9,761 nucleotides of DNA from Eudoraea sp. (lineage in GTDB: Bacteria; Bacteroidota; Bacteroidia; Flavobacteriales; Flavobacteriaceae), in contig JAHEBI010000055.1 of NCBI GenBank assembly GCA_024642325.1, forward strand, positions 1-9,761, given 5' to 3'. The first letter of the stretch is position 1. The number at the start of each line of letters is the position of its first letter. Under the pieces are notes generated by a model. The model made no database searches and was not told the DNA's origin. It saw only the letters and a program-made list of their open reading frames with translations. Below, piece by piece: positions 1-6,920 of the stretch. The position numbers and the translations under genes are program-made.

Positions 1-1551
1 GAAGCGTATAAGTTACTGGCAAATATTGAGGACGAACATTGGAAGGATATTAAATTAAGGGAACTGCAGGACATTATTCTTTCCGTATGCGGGCTTTATC
101 TCGAAGCTTCAGCTGAGGCATCAAACACTAATCCGGGCAGTACGGTAAAAATAAATATCGAAGCCCTCAACCGAAGCAATACGGATATTTTATTCAATTC
201 TATTACTCTTGCAACAGATTCCTACCCTCAGAATAAAACCCCTTTAGCTTATAATCAAAAGAAGAATCTGGAATTGGAACTTAAAATACCTGAAGCAGAG
301 ACGTATACAAGTCCATATTGGCTGGCAGAAAAGGGAAGTCTGGGCATGTACAAAGTTAGCCAACCGGAACTAATCGGAAGCCCTGAAACTAAACGCCCAT
401 TTTATGCTGTATTTGATTTAGACTTCAATGGGTATTCAATAAAAATAAAAAAACCGGTCATATATAGATATTCTAAACCCGATAAAGGGGAACTCTACGA
501 ACCTTTTGAGATTATACCTGAAGCTACTGCCAGATTTGGCGACAGGGTATTGATTTTTGCTGACGGGACTCCAAGAAAAATACCGGTAACCATTACCGCG
601 CACAAAGATGGACTAAAAGGAAGCGTGCAGTTGTATCATAATAAAGGCTGGAAGGTAGATCAGGATTTTAAAGAATTTGAAATTGCAAATAAAGATGACG
701 AAAAGACGGTTGTTTTTACGCTCACCCCGCCATCAAATGAAGATGATAGTTTTATTACACCCATCATTCGGGTTGATGGAAAGGAATTAGATAAAGAGTT
801 AATTGAGATAGCCTATGACCATATTCCAACTCAAACAGTTTTAATTGCTTCAGAAGCCAAGGTGGTAAGACTGGATATACAGAAAGTTGGTGAGCATATT
901 GGTTATATAATGGGAGCCGGTGATGAAGTACCGGAGAGCCTGGAGCAGATTGGTTTTACAGTCCATCTTATTGATCCCACTGAAATAGAATCGGGTAGTT
1001 TGGACAAATACGACGCCGTAGTCACGGGAATCAGGGCTTATAACGTCATTGAAGAACTTAAATTTAAACAGCGTTTTTTACTGGAATATGTAAAGCAGGG
1101 CGGGAACCTCGTAATACAATATAATACTGCGGGGCGCAGAGATGAATCTTTTAATGAACTTGCCCCCTATCCGCTTAAATTATCCAGAGACCGCATTACC
1201 AATGAAAATTCCAATGTAAAGATTCTGGCCAGTGATCATGCAGTAGTTAATTTTCCAAATGTCATTACCAGCGTAGATTTTGAAGGTTGGGTTCAAGAAA
1301 GAGGTCTTTATTTTCCGGATGAATGGGATACTAAATTCACACCTATTCTTCAAATGAATGACGAGGGAGAATCCCCAACCAATGGGGCCCTTCTTGTAGC
1401 ACCATATGGGAAAGGAAATTATATCTATACCGGACTTAGTTTTTTTAGAGAGCTTCCTGCCGGAGTTCCGGGGGCTTATAAGCTATTTGCTAATATTTTA
1501 TCATTAGGTAAAGAACCAATGAATAACAGTACTGACATTAAAGGTAAATGA
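1..1551 (+). CDS. PIG-L (LmbE-like) family deacetylase, C-terminal part; gene runs off the left edge
   Basis: The frame is open from base 1 to the TGA at 1549-1551, giving 516 visible residues; a TTG at 274 is internal, not a start. The visible part matches my memory of the C-terminal half of the roughly 800-residue secreted PIG-L proteins of Flavobacteriia, whose N-terminal zinc deacetylase domain (AHPDDE-type motif) would lie upstream and is not seen. Reading along: a helical end of the catalytic region (residues 1-40), two Ig-like beta domains (about 42-165 and 176-280, with TYTSPYWLAEKGSLGMY near 100-117), and a class I glutamine-amidotransferase-like Rossmann domain (about 295-500: GYIMGAGDEVPESL at 301, YDAVVTGIRAYN at 337, QGGNLVIQYNT at 366, YIYTGLSFFRELPAG at 474). 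Family members remove N-acetyl groups from sugars or sugar conjugates; the substrate here is unknown. The gene overlaps the next small ORF by 4 bases and leads into a symporter. The domain call is from recalled similarity and lacks the catalytic half. Confidence 0.8.
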   Translation, partial: EAYKLLANIEDEHWKDIKLRELQDIILSVCGLYLEASAEASNTNPGSTVKINIEALNRSNTDILFNSITLATDSYPQNKTPLAYNQKKNLELELKIPEAETYTSPYWLAEKGSLGMYKVSQPELIGSPETKRPFYAVFDLDFNGYSIKIKKPVIYRYSKPDKGELYEPFEIIPEATARFGDRVLIFADGTPRKIPVTITAHKDGLKGSVQLYHNKGWKVDQDFKEFEIANKDDEKTVVFTLTPPSNEDDSFITPIIRVDGKELDKELIEIAYDHIPTQTVLIASEAKVVRLDIQKVGEHIGYIMGAGDEVPESLEQIGFTVHLIDPTEIESGSLDKYDAVVTGIRAYNVIEELKFKQRFLLEYVKQGGNLVIQYNTAGRRDESFNELAPYPLKLSRDRITNENSNVKILASDHAVVNFPNVITSVDFEGWVQERGLYFPDEWDTKFTPILQMNDEGESPTNGALLVAPYGKGNYIYTGLSFFRELPAGVPGAYKLFANILSLGKEPMNNSTDIKGK

Positions 1552-1652
1552 TGCTAGATAAACTTACATGGAAAAAAGAATATACCATGGTATTGATCCT
1601 CAATGCTGTTTACATTCTTATTTTTTACTTTATAATGACCTCATACAATTAA
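1548..1652 (+). CDS. 34-aa single-span membrane peptide between deacetylase and symporter
   Basis: ATG at 1548 overlaps the upstream TGA (ATGA), with a second ATG at 1551. The frame ends with TAA at 1650-1652, one base before the symporter ATG at 1654. The 34-residue product has a charged N-terminus (MMLDKLTWKKEYT), an uninterrupted hydrophobic segment of about 18 residues (residues 14-31, MVLILNAVYILIFYFIM) and a short polar tail (TSYN). Positive residues before the span predict N-terminus in the cytoplasm and C-terminus in the periplasm. The exact fit into the gap and the membrane composition argue for a real gene coupled in translation to both neighbours. Some sodium:solute symporters, such as PanF and ActP, have small membrane protein genes next to them (YhdT, YjcH), so an accessory subunit or assembly factor is a reasonable inference. 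I do not recognise a named family for it. The alternative is that it only keeps ribosomes running between two long genes. Confidence 0.62.
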   Translation: MMLDKLTWKKEYTMVLILNAVYILIFYFIMTSYN

Positions 1653-1653
1653 T

Positions 1654-3363
1654 ATGGGGAAACTTGACTGGATTATACTTGGAGGGACATTATTGTTTAT
1701 TGTGGTTTATGGGGTCTGGAAAACCAGAGGGAATAAAAATGTCAATGACTATGTCCTGGGTGGTAATAAATCCAAATGGTGGACTATAGGGCTTTCCGTA
1801 ATGGCTACCCAGGCCAGTGCGATTACTTTCCTCTCCACACCCGGACAGGCTTTTCATGATGGAATGGGTTTTGTCCAATTCTACTTTGGGCTGCCTTTGG
1901 CCATGATAATTATTTGCATCGTATTCATTCCGTTATATCACAAACTAAAAGTTTATACCGCCTACGAATTTCTTGAAAGAAGATTTGATCTTAAAACCCG
2001 CACACTTGCCGCCATTTTATTCTTAATACAACGCGGCCTTGCGGCAGGCATCACCATCTTTGCGCCATCCATTATACTTTCTGCCGTCCTGGGCTGGGAT
2101 CTAAAAACCCTGAATATTATTATTGGTTCATTGGTGATCATTTACACTGTGTCTGGAGGAACCAATGCTGTTAGCGTTACCCAAAAGCAACAGATGTTTG
2201 TGATCATGACCGGGATGTTCATAGCTTTCTTTTTTATTCTTGGTTATTTACCAGCCGATATCACATTTACCAAAGCTCTCAAAATCGCAGGAGCCAGTGA
2301 TAAACTGAATATTCTGGATTTTAGTTTAAACACGCAAAGCAGATATACATTCTGGAGTGGCATTACCGGGGGAATGTTCCTGGCCCTGGCCTACTTTGGG
2401 ACGGATCAGAGTCAGGTACAACGCTATCTTTCGGGAAAATCTATCAGAGAAAGTCAGTTAGGCCTTATTTTTAACGGGATCCTTAAAATACCTATGCAGT
2501 TTTTTATTCTCCTTGTGGGCGTCATGGTTTTTGTTTTCTATCAGTACAATCCTTCTCCTTTAAACTTTAATCCGGCAGCTACCAATGCGGTTATGGAATC
2601 TTCCTATGCCGAAGATTATAAATTACTGGAGGAAAGTCACAAAAATTTGGAAATTGAAAAGAAAATGGCACAGAATCAGTTCTCAGAAGCACTTAATCTG
2701 AAGGATGAAAATGCCACTACAGAAGCCAAAAACGAAATGCTCCTTATTATTGAAAAGGAGAAAAACAGCAGGGAAGCCGCTAAGAACCTGATAAGAAAAT
2801 CAGATGATGTTGTTGAAACTAATGACAAAGACTATGTCTTTATTCATTTTATCCTGAATTATCTCCCTAAGGGCCTGATAGGCCTTTTATTAGCCGTAAT
2901 TCTGTCTGCGGCAATGTCGTCTACGGCCTCTGAATTAAATGCCCTTGGGACAATTACCGCCCTGGACCTTTATAAAAGGAATAGAAAAGAGGAATTTTCA
3001 CAGGAACATTATGTAAAGGTATCCAAGTTATTTACCCTGGGATGGGGAATCATTGCCATTATTATAGCCTGTGTTGCTAACCTTTTTGATAATCTGATAC
3101 AATTGGTAAACATCATAGGATCAATTTTCTATGGCAACGTTTTAGGAATATTTTTGCTGGCTTTCTTTTTTAGATTTGTGAAAGGGAACGCTGTTTTTAT
3201 TGCGGCCATTATTACCCAGCTAGCAGTAATACTCGTTTGGTATTTAGACTGGATGTCCTATCTGTGGTTAAATGCTTTTGGATGTGCACTGGTGATTATG
3301 TTGGCAATGGTCCTTGAATCATTTGACAGGCTTCATAAGACCCCTCCTATTAAAACTTTCTAA
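1654..3363 (+). CDS. sodium:solute symporter (SSS family)
   Basis: This 569-residue polytopic inner-membrane protein has about 13 hydrophobic spans. The SSS signature region is clear at residues 246-260 (AYFGTDQSQVQRYLS). A conserved helix at about 405-433 (LPKGLIGLLLAVILSAAMSSTASELN) carries the paired serines S422/S423 that match the sodium-site serines of characterised SSS proteins. An N-terminal YVLGGNKSKWWTIGLS (33-48) and TPGQAF (62-67) also fit the family. It should import a small organic solute with Na+; sequence does not tell which. Residues about 312-392 form a hydrophilic, lysine- and glutamate-rich helical stretch between two spans, which makes the protein longer than the usual 480-530 residues. 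It follows the 34-aa membrane ORF by one base and probably shares the transcript of the PIG-L deacetylase, so it may take up a product of that enzyme. The ATG at 1654 is the first in frame after the coupled stop. Confidence 0.92.
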   Translation: MGKLDWIILGGTLLFIVVYGVWKTRGNKNVNDYVLGGNKSKWWTIGLSVMATQASAITFLSTPGQAFHDGMGFVQFYFGLPLAMIIICIVFIPLYHKLKVYTAYEFLERRFDLKTRTLAAILFLIQRGLAAGITIFAPSIILSAVLGWDLKTLNIIIGSLVIIYTVSGGTNAVSVTQKQQMFVIMTGMFIAFFFILGYLPADITFTKALKIAGASDKLNILDFSLNTQSRYTFWSGITGGMFLALAYFGTDQSQVQRYLSGKSIRESQLGLIFNGILKIPMQFFILLVGVMVFVFYQYNPSPLNFNPAATNAVMESSYAEDYKLLEESHKNLEIEKKMAQNQFSEALNLKDENATTEAKNEMLLIIEKEKNSREAAKNLIRKSDDVVETNDKDYVFIHFILNYLPKGLIGLLLAVILSAAMSSTASELNALGTITALDLYKRNRKEEFSQEHYVKVSKLFTLGWGIIAIIIACVANLFDNLIQLVNIIGSIFYGNVLGIFLLAFFFRFVKGNAVFIAAIITQLAVILVWYLDWMSYLWLNAFGCALVIMLAMVLESFDRLHKTPPIKTF

Positions 3364-3413
3364 AACCTGTACCCTGATTTTGCGTGCCAGTGTGAATACC
3401 GATATATATAATT

Positions 3414-3444
3414 AAAAAACCCTGACCTAAGGTCAGGGTTTTTT
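3414..3444. terminator. bidirectional intrinsic terminator between converging operons
   Basis: A perfect inverted repeat: arm 3414-3427 (AAAAAACCCTGACC), loop TAA at 3428-3430, arm 3431-3444 (GGTCAGGGTTTTTT). The GC-rich core sits inside A and T runs, so each strand has a hairpin followed by U residues. It lies 50 bases after the symporter stop and 25 bases after the stop of the DUF2911 gene on the other strand, so it can serve both. Confidence 0.93.
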
Positions 3445-3468
3445 GATATGATTAGTATTTTAAATGAA

Positions 3469-4311
3469 TTACAGCGCTCCCCATTCCTTAAGAGAATCTT
3501 TGTTCATTTTCACGTAATCTGCATTGTTGGCTGCCTCTGCTGCTGCCATTGATTTCTTAGCTGCTTCAATCGCTCCTTTTGTATCCCCCATTTTAGCGTA
3601 AATAAGAGATTGACTTCTCATCATCCAGAAAGCCTTATCATTCATTGCTACGGCCTTATCAATCCATTCCTTTGCTTTAGACAGATCTTTTCCTTCTTCA
3701 AAATAATACGAGGCAGCTGCAAAATAATCATTTGCTGATGGCCCATTCATTACATTTTCAATACTCTTAACCGCCTTTTCACCTGTAGGTACCTCAAAAG
3801 GAACACCTACATAGGCTTTTTCCCAAAGTATCCCCAGCGTGGCGCCATTATTGTGTAAAGCATCAATATTCATGGTAAAGGATTCAACTTCCATAGGCAT
3901 ATTATATACCTGAACATTAGTTTTGGCAGCTACTTTTGAATCATCCCATTCTTGAGGAGTTCCCCAGTTATTGGTATCGGAATAAAAAATTACCTCCCAG
4001 GAAGTTAGTCCCGGTTTAGTAAAAACAGCATATGTACCTGCTTTTAGCTTTTGGCCAGCAATAGTTACGTCATCACCAAAAGTGACCATTGAATTTTGAT
4101 TAGCTCCGGTTCTCCATAATTGATCATAAGGAACGAGATCTCCAAAAATAGTCCTCCCACTCATTGAAGGTCTGGAATACTCAAGTGTTACATCGGTCAA
4201 TCCAACTTTCTGCATAACCTTGGCAGACGGGCTGGGTGCTGGTGTTGTTATCTGCCCATTCATGGAAATAGATCCCAATATGATACAGATCAATAGTGTT
4301 AGTTTTTTCAT
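3469..4311 (-). CDS. secreted DUF2911 domain protein with TPR-like C-terminus
   Basis: This 280-residue protein starts with a signal peptide (MKKLTLLICIILGSISMNGQ, predicted cut near residue 20), so it should act in the periplasm or outer envelope. Residues about 25-170 match DUF2911, a domain common in Bacteroidota: SRPSMSGRTIFGDLVPYDQL at 46-65, WRTGANQNSMVTF at 66-78, AGTYAVFTKPG at 91-101 and WEVIFYSDTNNWG at 105-117. Residues about 190-265 look like two alanine-rich helical hairpins of TPR type (YFAAASYYFEEGKDLSKA, then a second helix pair ending in AAKKSMAAAEAAN). The biochemical role of DUF2911 is not known. The gene lies downstream of the T9SS protein gene in the same direction, 90 bases away with its own likely promoter, and ends at the shared terminator. 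Family call is firm; function is open. Confidence 0.9.
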   Translation of the reverse strand: MKKLTLLICIILGSISMNGQITTPAPSPSAKVMQKVGLTDVTLEYSRPSMSGRTIFGDLVPYDQLWRTGANQNSMVTFGDDVTIAGQKLKAGTYAVFTKPGLTSWEVIFYSDTNNWGTPQEWDDSKVAAKTNVQVYNMPMEVESFTMNIDALHNNGATLGILWEKAYVGVPFEVPTGEKAVKSIENVMNGPSANDYFAAASYYFEEGKDLSKAKEWIDKAVAMNDKAFWMMRSQSLIYAKMGDTKGAIEAAKKSMAAAEAANNADYVKMNKDSLKEWGAL

Positions 4312-4342
4312 TATTTATTAAATTTTATAGTTCGGACAAAAC

Positions 4343-4374
4343 TAAAGATAATGCCTTATTTCCCTTGTTAACAA
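4343..4374 (-). promoter_or_regulatory. candidate Bacteroidota-type promoter for the DUF2911 gene
   Basis: On the minus strand TTG (4374-4372) is followed after 21 bases by TATCTTTA (4350-4343), one mismatch from the -33 TTG / -7 TAnnTTTG consensus. The -7 box ends 31 bases before the ATG at 4311, which implies a leader of about 25 bases. It suggests transcription independent of the T9SS gene upstream. Confidence 0.42.
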
Positions 4375-4401
4375 ATCCTTAAATAATGATTAAAACAGGA
4401 G

Positions 4402-5532
4402 TCATTCCAGTATAAATGGCTTGGATATTGTTTCCCCCTGAAGATAAAACGTTAAATAGTAGACTGCGCTTCCCAATCCACTTAGATCTATGCTGTTATT
4501 TTCAATTAAAGTACCATTGATGTATCTAACTCTTTTGCCGGTTATGTCAAAGATAGCTCTTCCGTACAGTGGTGCATTTGAATTAAGATCGTATTGCAAT
4601 TCATTAGACCCGAATGGTCTGTAAATAATGAGATTGTTTTCTACTTTGTCAGTTTCTTCTTGAGAAGATGAATCATTAGTTTTAAATGTAAATAATTGTG
4701 ACGCCAGGTTTATTGCGGGCGTTGTGTTTTGAAAACGCTCTGAAGAAACATAATAGGTATTTGAATCTGAGTATGTTATTCCTTCTACCTGTGCAAACCC
4801 AATTCCCAATGACTGCTTTTCTGCGGATCCATTAAATGAAAAATTTGTGTCCGGTCCATCTAAACGAACAACAAAGGGCTGTAATTGAGAGGAATATCCC
4901 ACTAACATTAAAACATATGACAATTTATTATAAGTGGCTCCTGTTACCAGGCCAGAGACATCATAAAAACCAAGGTTCTTTGCCGAATAGGTTCCGGGTG
5001 TTTTAGGAATTGAATATGCAACAGTGCCTTCAGTTTGCCATTGCTTAGTGAATAGGAGTAACTGATCATTAAAGTTCACCATGGCTTCCGCATCCCAGTC
5101 AGAATTCTGGTTCGATGAAAAATCTGACTGATCCTCATATGAAAAGTTTATTCTTTCTGCATTTACCGAATTATTTTGGTCGTATTCAGATTTAGGAACC
5201 CGGTAAATACTTAGATCTTGTCTGTTTCCTGTGTTATTGCCGAAATCTCCAATATAAATAAAGGTGTCGTCCTGTGTTATATCTTCCCAGTCCACATTAA
5301 CAGCATTGTTTATGGTTACTATCCTAAGGACATTTAGGCTTAATGGGTCTATTTCATACAGCTGTGGAAGATTTCCGGAATCATTGTGCGTTATGAGTCT
5401 GTCATTGTAAAAAATAAGTCCGGAAGACTCCGGAACATCGTCCGGCAAATTTCCCAAAACAGTGGTATTGACCTGAGCATTTAAGAAAACAACAGGAACG
5501 AAGAAGTATAAAATATCTAATTTGAAAATCAT
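4402..5532 (-). CDS. T9SS-exported propeller-like protein with C-terminal sorting domain
   Basis: I place the start at the ATG at 5532 (376 residues) and not at the in-frame ATG at 5574, because 5532 puts a signal peptide at the very N-terminus (MIFKLDILYFFVPVVFLNAQ) and lies just after a possible -7 box. The body (about 25-285) is rich in beta strands with recurring acidic motifs: VPESSGLIFYNDRLITHNDS at 33-52, VDWEDIT at 80-86, YIGDFGNNTGNRQDL at 93-107, DWDAEAMV at 145-152 and QVEGITYS at 248-255. This suggests a beta propeller, possibly binding metal. A serine/glutamate-rich linker (about 286-298) leads to a 78-residue C-terminal domain like the type A sorting signal (FDITGKRV, IDLSGLGSAVYYLTF, final FILE), which directs export through the outer membrane by the type IX system. 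The sorting domain is somewhat off consensus: SAVYYL replaces the usual SGVYFL-like core and it ends in glutamate. Enzymatic function is unknown. Confidence 0.82.
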   Translation of the reverse strand: MIFKLDILYFFVPVVFLNAQVNTTVLGNLPDDVPESSGLIFYNDRLITHNDSGNLPQLYEIDPLSLNVLRIVTINNAVNVDWEDITQDDTFIYIGDFGNNTGNRQDLSIYRVPKSEYDQNNSVNAERINFSYEDQSDFSSNQNSDWDAEAMVNFNDQLLLFTKQWQTEGTVAYSIPKTPGTYSAKNLGFYDVSGLVTGATYNKLSYVLMLVGYSSQLQPFVVRLDGPDTNFSFNGSAEKQSLGIGFAQVEGITYSDSNTYYVSSERFQNTTPAINLASQLFTFKTNDSSSQEETDKVENNLIIYRPFGSNELQYDLNSNAPLYGRAIFDITGKRVRYINGTLIENNSIDLSGLGSAVYYLTFYLQGETISKPFILE

Positions 5533-5547
5533 GGCAGCAGCGTTAGG

Positions 5548-5555
5548 GAAATATA
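5548..5555 (-). promoter_or_regulatory. possible -7 box for the T9SS protein gene
   Basis: The minus strand reads TATATTTC, one mismatch from TAnnTTTG, ending 15 bases before the ATG at 5532. No clear TTG stands at the right distance upstream, so support is weak. If real, the ATG at 5574 cannot be the start. Confidence 0.27.
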
Positions 5556-5705
5556 CAAATTTCACCCTATGCACCCTAAATTTTACGACGAATAGAACCG
5601 AAGTACGATGGTATGGATGTAATACAAATAACGCTCATCATTCAAATAGCCCAAGAATTACTATTTGTTTAACATATATAATTTTTTATTAAACAATATT
5701 GCGCC

Positions 5706-5713
5706 TAATTTTG
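5706..5713 (+). promoter_or_regulatory. -7 box for the SRPBCC-SDR-photolyase operon
   Basis: TAATTTTG is an exact match to the Bacteroidota -7 consensus TAnnTTTG and ends 14 bases before the ATG at 5728, implying a leader of only about 8-10 bases. The -33 position has TTT and no TTG, so the upstream box is weak. It lies downstream of the alternative ATG at 5665 and so supports 5728 as the start. Confidence 0.5.
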
Positions 5714-5727
5714 TTAAAAATACGAAC

Positions 5728-6225
5728 ATGAAATTATTTCAACTGCATTCCAAACAGTCTTTACCTATTACACTGGAAGAGGCCTGGACTTTTTTATCTG
5801 ACCCTTCAAATCTGAAGGTCATTACTCCTGATCAGATGGGTTTTCATATTTTAAATGGAGCTGAAAGAGAGATGTTTCCAGGTCAAATTATACAATATAA
5901 GGTTTCTCCTTTTGCAGGAATAACCACAAAATGGGTAACGGAAATTACGCATGTGAAGGAAGGTGAATACTTTGTAGATGAACAAAGGTTTGGCCCTTAT
6001 GCCCTATGGCATCACAAACATTTCATCAGACCCATATCCGGCGGAGTTGAAATGGAAGATATTATTGACTATAAGCTGCCTTATGGAATTTTAGGCCAGT
6101 TAGCACAGTCCCTACTCGTTAAAAAACAACTCGAAACTATTTTCAAATACAGAGAAAAAAAACTTGAGGAAATTTTCGGGCATATGAAAGATACCTCAAA
6201 TGAATTAAGTATTATATCTATTTAA
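5728..6225 (+). CDS. SRPBCC (START/Bet v1-like) ligand-binding protein
   Basis: From the ATG at 5728 the protein has 165 residues. The frame extends up to an ATG at 5665, but those 21 extra residues are AT-rich and lie upstream of the consensus -7 box, while family members begin like MKLFQLHSKQSLPI. Visible SRPBCC features: an opening strand followed by LEEAWTFLSDPSNLKVITP (16-34), FPGQIIQYKV (50-59), KWVTEITHVKEGEYFVDEQ (68-86), FGPYALWHHKHFI (88-100), the strand GGVEMEDIIDYKLPYG (105-120) and a long C-terminal helix LLVKKQLETIFKYREKKLEE (129-148) that closes the hydrophobic pocket. It has no signal peptide and should be cytoplasmic. The ligand is unknown. It is the first gene of a tight operon with an SDR (2-base gap) and a photolyase; relatives in other bacteria are often called cell division inhibitor or lie near photolyase genes. 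Confidence 0.85.
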   Translation: MKLFQLHSKQSLPITLEEAWTFLSDPSNLKVITPDQMGFHILNGAEREMFPGQIIQYKVSPFAGITTKWVTEITHVKEGEYFVDEQRFGPYALWHHKHFIRPISGGVEMEDIIDYKLPYGILGQLAQSLLVKKQLETIFKYREKKLEEIFGHMKDTSNELSIISI

Positions 6226-6227
6226 TA

Positions 6228-6920
6228 ATGAGGAAAAATATATTGTTAGTCGGAGGTTCTTACGGGATTGGTTCCACTATTGCAAGAGAATTAGAGGAAA
6301 CACATACAGTCTATATTGCTTCCAGAAGCCTGGATGTGATTAAAAGCCCGAATGTAAAACATATTCCGTTTGATGCATTGACCGACTCATTGGACACCAA
6401 ACAATTACCGGAGGAACTGCACGCATTTGTTTATTGTCCGGGGAGCATTAACCTTAAACCTTTTAAGATGTTGAGCATGTCGACTTTTGAAGAAGATATG
6501 GAACTCAATTTTTTTAGTATGGTTAGGGTGGTAAAAGATATCATCGGAAAAATGGCGGATAATTCCGGTATGGTTTTCTTCAGTACCGTTGCCGTTGGCA
6601 CCGGTATGCCATTTCACACCAGCGTGTCTGCGGCTAAAGGGGCCGTAGAAGGTTTCGTAAAATCACTGGCCGCGGAATATGCTCCACGAATTAGGGCAAA
6701 TGTAATTGCGCCATCACTGGTGGATACTCCCTTGGCAGCCCGCTTGTTAAATAATGATCGAAAAAAAGAAATGATGGCCGAACGACATCCTCTCAAACGA
6801 GTCGGAAATCCTGAAGATATAGCAAACATGGCCGTTTTTCTTCTCAGCGATAAAAGTAGTTGGATAACCGGGCAGGTTATAGGAATAGACGGAGGCTTGT
6901 CTACACTTAATGTAAACTAA
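6228..6920 (+). CDS. SDR family oxidoreductase lacking the canonical catalytic tyrosine
   Basis: This 230-residue protein has the classical SDR layout: nucleotide-binding GGSYGIGS (9-16, the GxxxGxG motif), ASRS at 31-34, YCPG at 69-72 in place of the usual NAG, the structural Asn N94 (MELNFF), Ser/Thr 119-120 (FFSTVA), Lys137 in SVSAAKGAVEGF, NVIAPSLVDTPLA (158-170) and the closing GQVIGIDGG (215-223). ASRS after the second strand mildly suggests NADP(H) preference. The residue four before Lys137, where classical SDRs have the catalytic Tyr of YxxxK, is Val133 (codon at 6624-6626). The protein may therefore use another residue, such as the nearby His130, or serve as a binding or non-redox protein. 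I recall relatives with FHxSVxAAK here, so this seems a subfamily trait and not a mutation. It begins 2 bases after the SRPBCC stop and ends directly before the photolyase ATG. Confidence 0.9.
   Translation: MRKNILLVGGSYGIGSTIARELEETHTVYIASRSLDVIKSPNVKHIPFDALTDSLDTKQLPEELHAFVYCPGSINLKPFKMLSMSTFEEDMELNFFSMVRVVKDIIGKMADNSGMVFFSTVAVGTGMPFHTSVSAAKGAVEGFVKSLAAEYAPRIRANVIAPSLVDTPLAARLLNNDRKKEMMAERHPLKRVGNPEDIANMAVFLLSDKSSWITGQVIGIDGGLSTLNVN

Noticed and set aside
274..276. TTG at 274 as the start of the first gene
   Set aside because: The frame is open and protein-like from base 1 and similarity to PIG-L proteins continues through it; it is an internal leucine codon.
1568..1789. 73-codon plus-strand frame over the end of the small ORF and the symporter start
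   Set aside because: It overlaps two better supported frames, has a mixed composition without domain features and is a frame shadow.
6405..6829. Two antisense frames of about 70 codons within the SDR gene
   Set aside because: Both are opposite strong SDR motifs, lack a promoter and show no recognisable protein features.
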